In this document: piece after piece, positions 1 through 7,869 of the stretch
How positions within the stretch are numbered: the stretch's first letter is position 1
How the letters are laid out: the number at the start of each line of letters is the position of its first letter
Source: Pseudidiomarina insulisalsae
GTDB taxonomy: Bacteria > Pseudomonadota > Gammaproteobacteria > Enterobacterales > Alteromonadaceae
Direction: 5' to 3'
Assembly (NCBI RefSeq): GCF_003987065.1
Contig: NZ_PIPY01000007.1
Coordinates: 62,001 to 126,000 of the forward strand
DNA: 64,000 nucleotides
Notes under the pieces: model-generated
Told to the model about the DNA's origin: nothing
The model's database searches: none
What the model saw: only the letters and a program-made list of their open reading frames with translations
Made by a program: the position numbers and the translations under genes

Positions 1-591
1 AGTCGTAATCTGGCCCGCTACATTGACTGGATGGCGGACCGCTACATCACCAATCTTGATACCATGGTCATTTACCGACTCGATCGTTTTGGCCGGGGCG
101 GTCACCATCGACCATTTAACGACTTAGGTTATCCGGGTGTGCGGATTATGGAAACCAACGAAAATTACCATCGTCAGCACCAGGATATCCGCGTCGAAGA
201 CGGTATTCATTACGGTGACACCCTTGATGGCGTTGATTTTGATTACGCCGCCAAACTCACGGCCTTAAATGCAGTGTCATTGGCCAGTATGGCCTGGGCC
301 CCCAGCCCGCCGGCAGAGGTAAGTATTAAAGGTGCGGTAAGCCCGGACACCACGCTGTCCTGGCAAGCGCCGAGCGCCGCCGAGCAGGAATTGATTGCCG
401 GCTATCGTATTTACTGGCGCCACACGGACGCGCCAAACTGGGAGTTCAGCCGCGATGTCGGTCTGGTCAATGCGTACACTTTAGAGAATATTGTTATCGA
501 TAACTATTTCTTTGGGGTGGCCAGTGTTAGTAAGGACGGCTTTGAGAGTCCTGTGGTCTTTCCCGGACCCGCCGGAGCCTTTGGTGAATGA
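1..591 (+). CDS. M28-family zinc peptidase, C-terminal part (5' end outside window)
   Basis: The reading frame is open from base 1, so only about 196 C-terminal residues are present. The motifs FGRGGHHRPF and NENYHRQHQD resemble the C-terminal half of the M28 catalytic domain, where the GGxHxPF segment and the NYH-x-HQ segment lie close to the zinc ligands. From about residue 105 the protein changes to a Pro- and Ser-rich strand pattern (TLSWQAPS, YRIYWRHT) typical of a fibronectin type III domain. Such domains are common at the C-terminus of secreted M28 aminopeptidases. The protein is probably exported, but its signal peptide lies outside the window. The stop codon overlaps the next start in an ATGA arrangement, which suggests translational coupling. 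The family is clear; the substrate is not determined. Confidence 0.85.
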   Translation, partial: SRNLARYIDWMADRYITNLDTMVIYRLDRFGRGGHHRPFNDLGYPGVRIMETNENYHRQHQDIRVEDGIHYGDTLDGVDFDYAAKLTALNAVSLASMAWAPSPPAEVSIKGAVSPDTTLSWQAPSAAEQELIAGYRIYWRHTDAPNWEFSRDVGLVNAYTLENIVIDNYFFGVASVSKDGFESPVVFPGPAGAFGE

Positions 592-1187
592 CACCTCCAC
601 CTAAACCGGATGACCCTCAGGCCAATAAGTGGCTTGAGCGCATTCTGCGTTCGCGAAGCATTCTCTGGATGATTTTTATATTGTCCATGCTCGAGTCGAT
701 CATTATTCCGGTGCCGCTGGAACTAGTGTTGATCCCATTACTCATTCATGAACGTGAGCGCTGGTTCAGTATTGCTACAGCAACGCTGGCGGGGTGTCTG
801 GTGGGCGCCACTATTGGCTATGCAGTCGGCTTTTACTTGTTTGATTCGGCGGGGCAGTGGCTGCTAAACCTGTGGGGTTACGAGGCAGCGTTTGCCGAAC
901 TGAAAGCTGACTTCAGCGAACATGGGTTTGCCACCTTGTTGCTGGTAGGCATTACTCCTATTCCGTTTCAGGTGGGGATGTTAATCGCCGGGACAACGCA
1001 TTATCCCTTTTATCTGTTCCTGCTCGCGACATTGATCGCCCGCGGTATCCGCTACTACGGGCTGGCGGTGTTGGTCTACTGGCTGGGCGTCCAGTTATGG
1101 CACTGGTGGCAGAATCATCACCGTCGACTGGGTTGGACCGTACTGTTGGCAGGCACTGCAATTTACCTTTTGGTGGTGCTGGTTTAA
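588..1187 (+). CDS. YqaA/DedA-type (VTT domain) inner membrane protein
   Basis: The protein has 199 residues and several hydrophobic segments (about residues 25-52, 60-85, 113-135, 140-165 and 178-199). The segment around PIPFQVG, near residue 125, resembles the re-entrant loop of the SNARE-associated/VTT (DedA, YqaA) family. Members are inner-membrane proteins linked to lipid carrier or phospholipid flipping and to envelope homeostasis. The start codon overlaps the stop of the upstream peptidase gene by 4 bases. The next gene is convergent and its stop codon overlaps this gene's end by 4 bases. The family assignment rests on the membrane topology and the proline-rich motif. The exact substrate is unknown. 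Confidence 0.8.
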   Translation: MTPPPKPDDPQANKWLERILRSRSILWMIFILSMLESIIIPVPLELVLIPLLIHERERWFSIATATLAGCLVGATIGYAVGFYLFDSAGQWLLNLWGYEAAFAELKADFSEHGFATLLLVGITPIPFQVGMLIAGTTHYPFYLFLLATLIARGIRYYGLAVLVYWLGVQLWHWWQNHHRRLGWTVLLAGTAIYLLVVLV

Positions 1188-2212
1188 AGCTTCTCCAAGG
1201 GTGTTGCGGTTATTTCCTGCTGCAGGTGTTGTAAGCCTTGCAAGCCGACCAGATCCGTCGCAAAAAGTGGCAGGAAGGCTGCCGCAATACCTTTAAAACT
1301 GGTGCGGATCTGCTGCTGATATACGGCCTCCTGCTGTCGGCGTTGGGCCAGAAAATCGCCGTCCGCCGTTGCTGGTAAATTGCGGTTAATCCATAACGCT
1401 GCCAGTGGCAGCCGCTGTTCCTGCAACTGTTGCACCGCCCGCTGAGTTTCCAGAATGGGTAGTTTTTCCGGGGTTAAAACAAGGGCAATCGCGCAGCGTT
1501 TCGGGTTTTTTAGCTCATGGCGTACGCGTTGAAATAATTGTTGCCGCTGACGCAGCCGCGTTGCAATTTGCGCATTACGGTCGGCTAACGCCGTCACATC
1601 ATGTTGTTGTGGCTCAGCCAACGGGTGACCCGGGGCCACGCGGCGATCCGTGGAAAGATGATCGACCACACCTTTCAGTTGCCGGGCTTTATCAGTCGTT
1701 TTCAGCATGCCCTGAGTCCAGGCCGCCATGGCCTCAGGTAAGATCAGTAAACGTAATGTATGACCGGTGGGCGCGGTATCAAAGATCAGCACGTCGTACC
1801 CCTGTTGTTCGCGGGTATCAATAAGTTTGGCAATGGCTTCGAGCAGTGCCGCTTCCTGAGTGCCGGGCGACTGTGCGGTAAGCTTTAACTGGCGCTCGAT
1901 CTGTGGATACATTGCCGGTTTGCTGAGCTGCTTCATGCTGGCCAGGACTTCGGCTATATGGGCTTCGACCTGGCTGTCGGGATCGAGCTCAAGTGCGTAA
2001 AGACGCTCGTTAATACGGGTTCCGCCAGCACCAATGGGCATAGCAAAGGCGTCACTGAGACTATGTGCCGGGTCGGTAGAAACCAACAAGGTGCGATATC
2101 CGTTAGTTGCATAGTGCAATGCCAGGGCAGACGCTACTGAGGTTTTGCCGACACCGCCTTTACCACCGATGAAAAGCACTGGCGGCGGCTGTTGCAATAA
2201 GGCATCGGTCAT
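1184..2212 (-). CDS. ArsA/GET3-family ATPase encoded next to cstA
   Basis: This is a 342-residue soluble ATPase of the ArsA/Get3 branch of the SIMIBI class. The deviant Walker A GGKGGVGKTS lies at residues 16-25, the switch I segment STDPAHSLSDAF at 46-57, and the switch II region FDTAPTGHTLRLL near residues 142-154. Family members are dimeric ATPases that drive arsenite pumps or deliver membrane proteins. There is no ArsB or ArsR gene nearby, so arsenic resistance is unlikely. An ATG at 2212 is preferred because it shares one base with the stop of the upstream gene (TGATG) and has CAGG about 8 bases upstream. A GTG at 2221 is the alternative. The gene is the last of a cstA/CC-protein/ATPase unit, and a role linked to CstA is inferred from that arrangement only. 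Confidence 0.85.
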   Translation of the reverse strand: MTDALLQQPPPVLFIGGKGGVGKTSVASALALHYATNGYRTLLVSTDPAHSLSDAFAMPIGAGGTRINERLYALELDPDSQVEAHIAEVLASMKQLSKPAMYPQIERQLKLTAQSPGTQEAALLEAIAKLIDTREQQGYDVLIFDTAPTGHTLRLLILPEAMAAWTQGMLKTTDKARQLKGVVDHLSTDRRVAPGHPLAEPQQHDVTALADRNAQIATRLRQRQQLFQRVRHELKNPKRCAIALVLTPEKLPILETQRAVQQLQEQRLPLAALWINRNLPATADGDFLAQRRQQEAVYQQQIRTSFKGIAAAFLPLFATDLVGLQGLQHLQQEITATPLEKL

Positions 2213-2484
2213 CAACAGCACCTGAACTCATCAAAAGGTGAATGCTCCATGCCCATGCGCAGGTGCCAGTCGTGAAACTGTTCCAGTAACAGCGGTTGCA
2301 GCTCCAGCGTATAGTAACTGGCAGGGTTAGGGATGCCCATAAGCTCGGCATACACGTAAAGCATAAACAGATCTTCCTGCTCGCGCTGCGCTCTGGCCAC
2401 AGCAGCGCGGTAGGGCGCATTGTAATAGTCCTGCGCGAGCTGATTGGCGCGGCTGAGAAAGCGCAAAATGGCTCTAATCTTCAT
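2212..2484 (-). CDS. Small protein ending in Cys-Cys (cory-CC-star type), partner of cstA/ArsA ATPase
   Basis: The protein has 90 residues. It begins MKIRAILRFLSRANQLAQDYYN and ends in EFRCC, directly before the stop codon. The strict C-terminal Cys-Cys and the position between cstA and an ArsA-like ATPase match the small family that I recall being named cory-CC-star protein. There is no signal peptide and no clear membrane segment, and the middle is rich in Tyr, Leu and Glu (LYVYAELMGIPNPASYY). The start overlaps the end of cstA by 11 bases and the stop shares one base with the ATPase start, so the three genes are probably co-translated. A longer frame exists upstream, but the extra residues fall inside cstA. 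The function is unknown. Confidence 0.75.
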   Translation of the reverse strand: MKIRAILRFLSRANQLAQDYYNAPYRAAVARAQREQEDLFMLYVYAELMGIPNPASYYTLELQPLLLEQFHDWHLRMGMEHSPFDEFRCC

Positions 2485-4165
2485 TGCTCGTAGCCTGCAG
2501 TGTTTTATTTTGCTGGCGTAAACGGGCAAGTGTGGCGGTCGCTTCCAGCGCAATCCATACGGCGGCGATCAGCACCAGCAGATCCAGCGTAAACAGGAAC
2601 CAGTTGCCAATCTCATAAAACCCGCGTAGCTGAATCAGTAACGCAAAGATGGTCATGACCAGTAAGAATAACAGCGGTAACAGCGTCACATACATCGGGC
2701 GGTTTAGTTTCACCAGCATGGTGGTGATGACAAGTAGCGTCAAACCGGCAAGCAGCTGGTTGGTGGTACCAAATAAGGGCCAGATGGCCAGGCCGCCCGA
2801 GCCGTCGGCGCCGCCGGCACCAAACGCCAGCAACAAACAAGAGCTGACTGCGAGCAAAGTGGCGGGTGCGGCTTTGGTCATCCAGTTGATATTATAAATG
2901 CCGCCCCATTCCTGAAAGATATAACGCTGTAGGCGCAGGCCGGTATCCATGGTGGTACCGGCAAAGAGTACTGCCATAACCGTCAGTAAGGTTTCGGCGA
3001 TATCGACATTGAGTCCCACACCATCTTGTAAAATACGCGCACCGCCGGAAACAAAGGCGGTGACGCCACCCTGGCCGAAACTATGATACACCGCCTGCCA
3101 GTCTGCCAGGGTCGCGAACCCCGCGGTGACGGCAATAATGGTCGCCAGCGATAACGAGCCTTCGCCGACGGCGCCAAAATAGCCGACAAAACGCGCGTCA
3201 GTTTCTTTATCGAGCTGTTTTGAGGTGGTGCCCGATGCGACCAAACCGTGGAAGCCTGAAATCGCACCGCAAGCGATGGTGACAAAAAGTAACGGGATCA
3301 TCGACGGGGTGCCTTCCGGCGTGTTGGTATTAAACGCCGGGGCCACCAGCTCCGGACCGCTGATGAGCACGGCGCCATAAAGTAAAATCAGGCCGATAAA
3401 TAATTGTAAGCCGTTGATGTAGTCCCGTGGCTGTAGCAGCACCCACACCGGCAGCAACGATGCGATGGCGGCATAGAAAAACAGAATCAGGATCCAGCTA
3501 GCGTTGTCCGACACGCCGAACACCGACTCTGGCAGGGTGATTGGCACCGACGGGCCGGCAATGATCAGCGCATAGAGCGCAATCACGCCCAGCACCGACA
3601 CAGTGCCGAGGTTCAGCCACTTACGAAAAATGATCTGACCGATAATCAGGGCAACAAAGATAGCGCCCCAGACCGGCACGACAGAGCTGGGGAAGTTGAT
3701 CAACAGAGTGGCGATGGCGGTAGCAAACACCGCATTGACCATCAGCAAGACTAAAAAGATAACAATCATAAAGAGCGACTGCGAGCGTTTGCCGACCACA
3801 TCACCGGTAAGGGCACCGATGGAACGGGCGCGGTTGCGGTTCGACGCCCAGATAGCACCAGCGTCATGCACGCCAGCGAAGAAGATGGTGCCAAAAACGA
3901 CCCACAGGAACGCCGGTACCCAACCCCAGATAACCGCGATGGCCGGGCCGATAATGGGGGCTGCACCGGCTACCGAGGTAAAATGGTGACCCCATAAAAC
4001 GTACTTATTGGTGGGCACAAAATCGACACCATCTTCGAATTCATGTGCCGGCGTACGAAAGTCCGGATCAAGGCGATAAATTTTTTCCGCGACAAACCGC
4101 GAGTAAAAGACGTAACCAAGAAACATTCCGCCTAAACCGAGTAACATCAGCAAAATAGCGTTCAT
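2474..4165 (-). CDS. cstA: CstA-family carbon starvation / pyruvate-type transporter
   Basis: This is a polytopic membrane protein of 563 residues that is hydrophobic almost throughout. It shows the CstA hallmarks near the N-terminus: FEDGVDFVPTNKYVLWGHHF, and then SVAGAAPIIGPAIAVIWGW. CstA proteins take up pyruvate and possibly peptides during carbon limitation. This is the shorter form; E. coli CstA has about 700 residues. I place the start at ATG 4165, where MNAILLMLLGLGG begins and AAGG lies about 7 bases upstream. A longer in-frame start at 4198 would add a charged, unconserved stretch. On the complementary strand a TATAAT box lies at 4227-4222, in the divergent gap shared with the ABC exporter. 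The small CC protein and the ArsA-type ATPase follow with overlaps. Confidence 0.93.
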   Translation of the reverse strand: MNAILLMLLGLGGMFLGYVFYSRFVAEKIYRLDPDFRTPAHEFEDGVDFVPTNKYVLWGHHFTSVAGAAPIIGPAIAVIWGWVPAFLWVVFGTIFFAGVHDAGAIWASNRNRARSIGALTGDVVGKRSQSLFMIVIFLVLLMVNAVFATAIATLLINFPSSVVPVWGAIFVALIIGQIIFRKWLNLGTVSVLGVIALYALIIAGPSVPITLPESVFGVSDNASWILILFFYAAIASLLPVWVLLQPRDYINGLQLFIGLILLYGAVLISGPELVAPAFNTNTPEGTPSMIPLLFVTIACGAISGFHGLVASGTTSKQLDKETDARFVGYFGAVGEGSLSLATIIAVTAGFATLADWQAVYHSFGQGGVTAFVSGGARILQDGVGLNVDIAETLLTVMAVLFAGTTMDTGLRLQRYIFQEWGGIYNINWMTKAAPATLLAVSSCLLLAFGAGGADGSGGLAIWPLFGTTNQLLAGLTLLVITTMLVKLNRPMYVTLLPLLFLLVMTIFALLIQLRGFYEIGNWFLFTLDLLVLIAAVWIALEATATLARLRQQNKTLQATSNED

Positions 4166-4286
4166 GTGGTACCTTTTTCGTTTATGATGAGGTGGCAAAC
4201 AGGCTGTTACAGGTACGTCTTATTATAAGTTAAACAGCCATTTTTATGACATTCGACCAAGGTCTAGCCTGACTTCAAGGATAGTT

Positions 4287-6113
4287 ATGTTTCGTTGGTT
4301 TGAAAACCGCTTAAACCCGTTCCCGTCGCCAGATTACCAGCAGCCGCCCACCTCGTTGGTGGCCTTTTGTCGTTATTTTACGCGCGGCGCCTGGCCCTAT
4401 ATCTTCACTACTGGCGTACTGATGATGCTGATTGCCATCACCGAGGTCTGGCTATTTAGTTTTATCGGCAATATTGTCGACTGGCTGAGCCAGCAATCGC
4501 GCGAAACCTTTCTGAGCGAGCAGCGCTGGTCGCTTCTGGGCATGGCGGCGGTGGTTCTGATCGGTCTGCCTTTGTTGGTGGTATTGCATTCGCTGGTCAC
4601 CTATCAGTCATTGCTGGGCAACTACCCGATGCGCATTCGCTGGCTGGTGCATAATTACCTGTTACGCCAGTCATTGTCGTTTTATCAGGATGAATTTGCC
4701 GGACGCATTGCCACCAAGGTGATGCAGACGGCGTTAGCAGTACGTGAGAGCGTTATTAAGCTGTTCGACGTGCTGAACTATGTCAGCGTTTATTTCGTCG
4801 GTACCGTGGTGATCGTCGCCAGCGCCGACTGGCGCCTGGCATTACCGTTGCTGGTGTGGTTACTCTGTTATCTGGTGTTGTTACGCTATTTTGTGCCACG
4901 CCTTGGCAAGGTCGCAACAAAACAGGCCGATGCGCGTTCAGTTATGACCGGGCGCGTGGTCGACAGCTATACCAATATTCAGACCGTGAAATTATTCTCC
5001 CACGCGCAGCGTGAGAGTGCGTTTGCACGCGAAGGCATGGAACAATTTCTTGGCACCGTGCATAAGCAGATGCGTCTGGTCACCAAGCTCTATACCTGTT
5101 TGTACCTGATTAACTCATTGTTGTTATTCACTATCGCAGCCATGGCGTTGTGGTTATGGGTCGATGCGCTCATCACCATCGGCGCCATTGCCGTGGCTCT
5201 AAGCCTGGTGCTGCGCTTATGGGGTATGAGCCAGTGGATTATGTGGGAGGTCTCGGCCTTATTCGAAAATTTAGGCACAGTGCAAGATGGCGTAAAAACC
5301 ATTTCGGTGCCGCAGCATATTCAGGATCCGCCCGATGCACGCGAACTTCAAGTTAAGCGCGGCGAAGTGGAGTTCGATCATGTTGATTTCCACTACGCTG
5401 ACGACAAGCCGGTACTGCGTGATCTCTCATTGCGTATTCGCGCCGGTGAAAAAATTGGTCTGGTAGGACGGTCCGGAGCAGGTAAATCGACCCTGGTGAA
5501 TCTGCTCTTGCGCTTTTACGAATTGAACAGCGGTACCATTCGCATTGACGGTCAGGACATTACCGGGGTGACCCAGGACAGTCTGCGTGAGCATATCGGC
5601 ATGGTGACCCAGGACACGTCGTTATTACACCGCTCAGTGCGCGGCAATATTGCCTATGGTCGTCCTGATGCCAGTCAGCAAATGATCGAGCAAGCTGCAG
5701 CGCGCGCCGAAGCCACCGATTTCATTGCCGATCTTGAAGATTCCGAAGGGCGTCGAGGCTATGACGCTCATGTCGGTGAGCGGGGCGTTAAGTTATCCGG
5801 GGGGCAGCGGCAACGTATCGCGATTGCCCGGGTAATGCTAAAAGACGCGCCTATTCTTATTCTCGATGAAGCCACATCGGCGCTTGACTCAGAAGTCGAG
5901 GCCGCGATTCAGGAAAACCTCTACCGACTAATGGAAGGAAAAACCGTGATCGCGATTGCGCACCGCTTGTCCACGATTGCGGCGATGGATCGTCTGGTGG
6001 TCATGGACGAGGGGCGGATAGTGGAGCAGGGCAGCCATAGTGAGTTACTGGCCAACAAAGGCCTGTATGCCAGCTTATGGGCGCGCCAGTCAGGCGGTTT
6101 TATTGCCGAGTAA
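4287..6113 (+). CDS. ABC exporter, fused permease and ATPase (half-transporter)
   Basis: The protein has 608 residues. The N-terminal membrane domain has about six hydrophobic segments between residues 25 and 320. A single nucleotide-binding domain follows. It contains Walker A GRSGAGKST near residues 392-400, a Q-loop around MVTQDTSLL, the signature LSGGQRQR near 502-509, Walker B ILILDEATSALD near 522-533 and the H-loop IAHRLST. This is the layout of homodimeric or heterodimeric type IV exporters such as MsbA and multidrug half-transporters. Nothing in the sequence identifies the substrate. The gene is divergent from cstA and appears to be transcribed alone. Confidence 0.92.
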   Translation: MFRWFENRLNPFPSPDYQQPPTSLVAFCRYFTRGAWPYIFTTGVLMMLIAITEVWLFSFIGNIVDWLSQQSRETFLSEQRWSLLGMAAVVLIGLPLLVVLHSLVTYQSLLGNYPMRIRWLVHNYLLRQSLSFYQDEFAGRIATKVMQTALAVRESVIKLFDVLNYVSVYFVGTVVIVASADWRLALPLLVWLLCYLVLLRYFVPRLGKVATKQADARSVMTGRVVDSYTNIQTVKLFSHAQRESAFAREGMEQFLGTVHKQMRLVTKLYTCLYLINSLLLFTIAAMALWLWVDALITIGAIAVALSLVLRLWGMSQWIMWEVSALFENLGTVQDGVKTISVPQHIQDPPDARELQVKRGEVEFDHVDFHYADDKPVLRDLSLRIRAGEKIGLVGRSGAGKSTLVNLLLRFYELNSGTIRIDGQDITGVTQDSLREHIGMVTQDTSLLHRSVRGNIAYGRPDASQQMIEQAAARAEATDFIADLEDSEGRRGYDAHVGERGVKLSGGQRQRIAIARVMLKDAPILILDEATSALDSEVEAAIQENLYRLMEGKTVIAIAHRLSTIAAMDRLVVMDEGRIVEQGSHSELLANKGLYASLWARQSGGFIAE

Positions 6114-6135
6114 TGCCCCTGCGGCGCAAAAAGTT

Positions 6136-6161
6136 GGAATAAAAGCAGTTGGAGCTACGTC
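6136..6161 (+). promoter_or_regulatory. Candidate ECF-type promoter of the sigma/anti-sigma operon
   Basis: GGAAT at 6136-6140 and CGTC at 6158-6161 are separated by 17 bases, about 30 bases upstream of the sigma factor start at 6193. Many ECF sigma factors recognise a GGAAC-like -35 and a CGTC or TCTAA-like -10 and activate their own operon. The match is suggestive, and autoregulation is an inference. Confidence 0.4.
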
Positions 6162-6192
6162 TTTAACAGGAACATGACGCTAAAGAGAGTGC

Positions 6193-6705
6193 ATGATGCC
6201 AGATCAAACGCAGCAACGTTATTTACAGTTACAGCCCCATGTGCCGGGTGCGAGAGTGCTGGCCGAGCAACTGCTTAACTGTTCGCAACGTGCTGCGGAT
6301 ATGGTTCAGGACGCGCTGGAAAAAGCACTGACCACACAGCATTTTCCGGCCCGGGAAAAAACCAAAGCCTGGTTTTTGCAAGTTGTGCGGAACCGTTGTC
6401 TGGACGAGCTGCGTCATTTGCAGCGCTTGACGAATGACACTGACCTGGCAGAGCCAGCTGCTGAAACCTGGTCGGCGGAGCGCCAACAACAGCAGAACCT
6501 GGTTCAGCGCGCACTGGCGCAGTTAAGCGCCGAACAGCGTGACTTACTGGTGTTACGTGAATTTAATGACTGCAGCTACGCTGATATTGCCATCATTATG
6601 GGGATTCCTGCAGGAACGGTGATGTCCGGTTTGCATCGTGCGCGCTTAGCACTGAGGCATAAGTTACAACGACAAATGGGAGTCGATCATGAACCCACAA
6701 ACTGA
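6193..6705 (+). CDS. ECF-family RNA polymerase sigma factor
   Basis: The protein has 170 residues. Region 2 covers about residues 25-80 (RAADMVQDALEKAL, then WFLQVVRNRCLDELRHLQR). Region 4 covers about residues 108-158 (LSAEQRDLLVLREFNDCSYADIAIIMGIPAGTVMSGLHRARLALR) and has the helix-turn-helix of sigma-70 family proteins. There is no region 3 and no C-terminal extension, as expected for an ECF factor. A second ATG lies immediately after the first; the first is used here. The 3' end overlaps the anti-sigma gene by 17 bases, the usual arrangement for a coupled sigma/anti-sigma pair. A candidate self-activated promoter lies at 6136-6161. The inducing stress is not evident. Confidence 0.93.
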   Translation: MMPDQTQQRYLQLQPHVPGARVLAEQLLNCSQRAADMVQDALEKALTTQHFPAREKTKAWFLQVVRNRCLDELRHLQRLTNDTDLAEPAAETWSAERQQQQNLVQRALAQLSAEQRDLLVLREFNDCSYADIAIIMGIPAGTVMSGLHRARLALRHKLQRQMGVDHEPTN

Positions 6706-7120
6706 CCCCTGTGACAGCTTCGCCCCGCTGATTAGTGGCGCGCTCGATAATGAGCTGACACAACAGCAACGGCAGGCCTTGCATTTACATCTGGCACACT
6801 GTGAGCAGTGCACACGTCTGTATCAGGAACTTGCCGAGCAGCGTGGCGCGGTAAAGTTCGGCGTAGCGCCACCAACTGACGCCGCTGAAACCACAAGTAC
6901 CCGTTTCTGGAATCGCTTTGGCTGGTTATTGATAGTGCTCGGGGTACTACCTTTGCTGGCCTATGGCGTGTACCAGTTCAGTCAGGATCCCACCTTGCCT
7001 TTGTGGGTAAAAATTACCAGTGGTGTTACCGTCCTGGGCTTACTTATTCTGTTTGCCAATGTGCTACGAGAACGTCTTCATAACGCAAAAAATGACCCCT
7101 ACAAGAAGGTACAATTATGA
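6689..7120 (+). CDS. Membrane-anchored zinc-finger (ZAS) anti-sigma factor
   Basis: The protein has 143 residues. The cytoplasmic N-terminus carries the anti-sigma zinc-finger signature His34-x3-Cys38-x2-Cys41, preceded by the acidic helix ISGALDNELT. Two hydrophobic segments follow, at about residues 75-95 and 105-125, so the protein is anchored in the inner membrane with a very short external loop. ZAS proteins hold the cognate ECF factor inactive until a redox, metal or envelope signal arrives. The small external part argues for sensing on the cytoplasmic or membrane side, which is an inference. The gene overlaps the sigma gene by 17 bases and the next gene by 4 bases (ATGA), so all three are probably co-translated. 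Confidence 0.9.
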   Translation: MNPQTDPCDSFAPLISGALDNELTQQQRQALHLHLAHCEQCTRLYQELAEQRGAVKFGVAPPTDAAETTSTRFWNRFGWLLIVLGVLPLLAYGVYQFSQDPTLPLWVKITSGVTVLGLLILFANVLRERLHNAKNDPYKKVQL

Positions 7121-7452
7121 AACACATTGCCATTGTTACTACGGAAACCATTGCTGGCTACGATATTTCTGAACAGCTCGGCATTGTGCGTGGCAATACC
7201 ATCCGCGCGCGCCACATCGGTCGCGATATTCTGGCTGCTTTTCGCAATCTGGTCGGTGGCGAAATTAACGACTACACCAAACTCATGGCGGAGAGCCGCG
7301 AGCAGGCGCTCGATCGCATGCAGGCCGAAGCCGTGTCACTGGGCGCTGATGCCATTGTTAACGTCAGATTCACCACTTCAATGCTGGCGCATGGTGCCGC
7401 TGAGCTGCTGGTATACGGTACAGCAGTAAAGTTAGAGCAACATTTACGCTAA
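7117..7452 (+). CDS. YbjQ/UPF0145 family protein
   Basis: The protein has 111 residues and matches the YbjQ (heavy-metal-binding-domain-like) family. Visible features are the TTETIAGYDI start, the VRGNTIRARHIGRDI segment and the helix-strand segment AVSLGADAIVNVRF near the C-terminus. Family members are small soluble proteins that form a ring-like pentamer in crystal structures. Their biochemical role is not established. The start codon overlaps the anti-sigma stop codon (ATGA), which places the gene inside the sigma/anti-sigma operon. That makes it a likely member or target of the stress response, though this is inferred from position alone. Confidence 0.88.
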   Translation: MKHIAIVTTETIAGYDISEQLGIVRGNTIRARHIGRDILAAFRNLVGGEINDYTKLMAESREQALDRMQAEAVSLGADAIVNVRFTTSMLAHGAAELLVYGTAVKLEQHLR

Positions 7453-7554
7453 ATTTACGGACAGGGCTGTACTTTTTCTTTATTCTGAGCTTCATTAAAA
7501 CCTAACGATCGGTTAAAATGTACACAGCTGTATAGGAAGCGAGGGGTGAGAACA

Positions 7555-7791
7555 ATGCGTAAATTGCTGATTTTAGCTATTTTCGCGGCAGCCGTGTACC
7601 AGTATTATTATGGTTTCGGCGCGCATTTGCTGCCCGCCGTGGATTTAGGCCAGGTCGCCGGCGACCTGAAGCGCAAAGCCGTAGAAAAACGTGACCCTAC
7701 GCAGTTAAAGCTTGAGTGCCCGGCGGGAACTTACGTTGCCGTCGACGAAAACCTGCAAAACGCCCACTGCCAGCCGCGTAGCCGCTATTAA
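7555..7791 (+). CDS. Small membrane-anchored or exported hypothetical protein
   Basis: The protein has 78 residues. A short basic start and a hydrophobic segment (LLILAIFAAAVYQYYYGF, about residues 4-22) form a signal anchor. A soluble tail with two cysteines follows (LECPAGTYVAVDENLQNAHC). ATG 7555 is chosen because GAGGGGTG lies 6 bases upstream; a GTG at 7546 in the same frame falls inside that ribosome site. I do not recognise the family. The cysteine pair suggests a disulphide if the tail faces the periplasm. The gene lies downstream of the sigma operon after a gap of about 100 bases and could have its own promoter. Confidence 0.65.
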   Translation: MRKLLILAIFAAAVYQYYYGFGAHLLPAVDLGQVAGDLKRKAVEKRDPTQLKLECPAGTYVAVDENLQNAHCQPRSRY

Positions 7792-7869
7792 ATGGCGGCA
7801 TGCCACTTTACCTGAGCAACAGCCTCCAGTATCTTTAACCTTCCACTGACGGACAGGGGAAGGACATCC

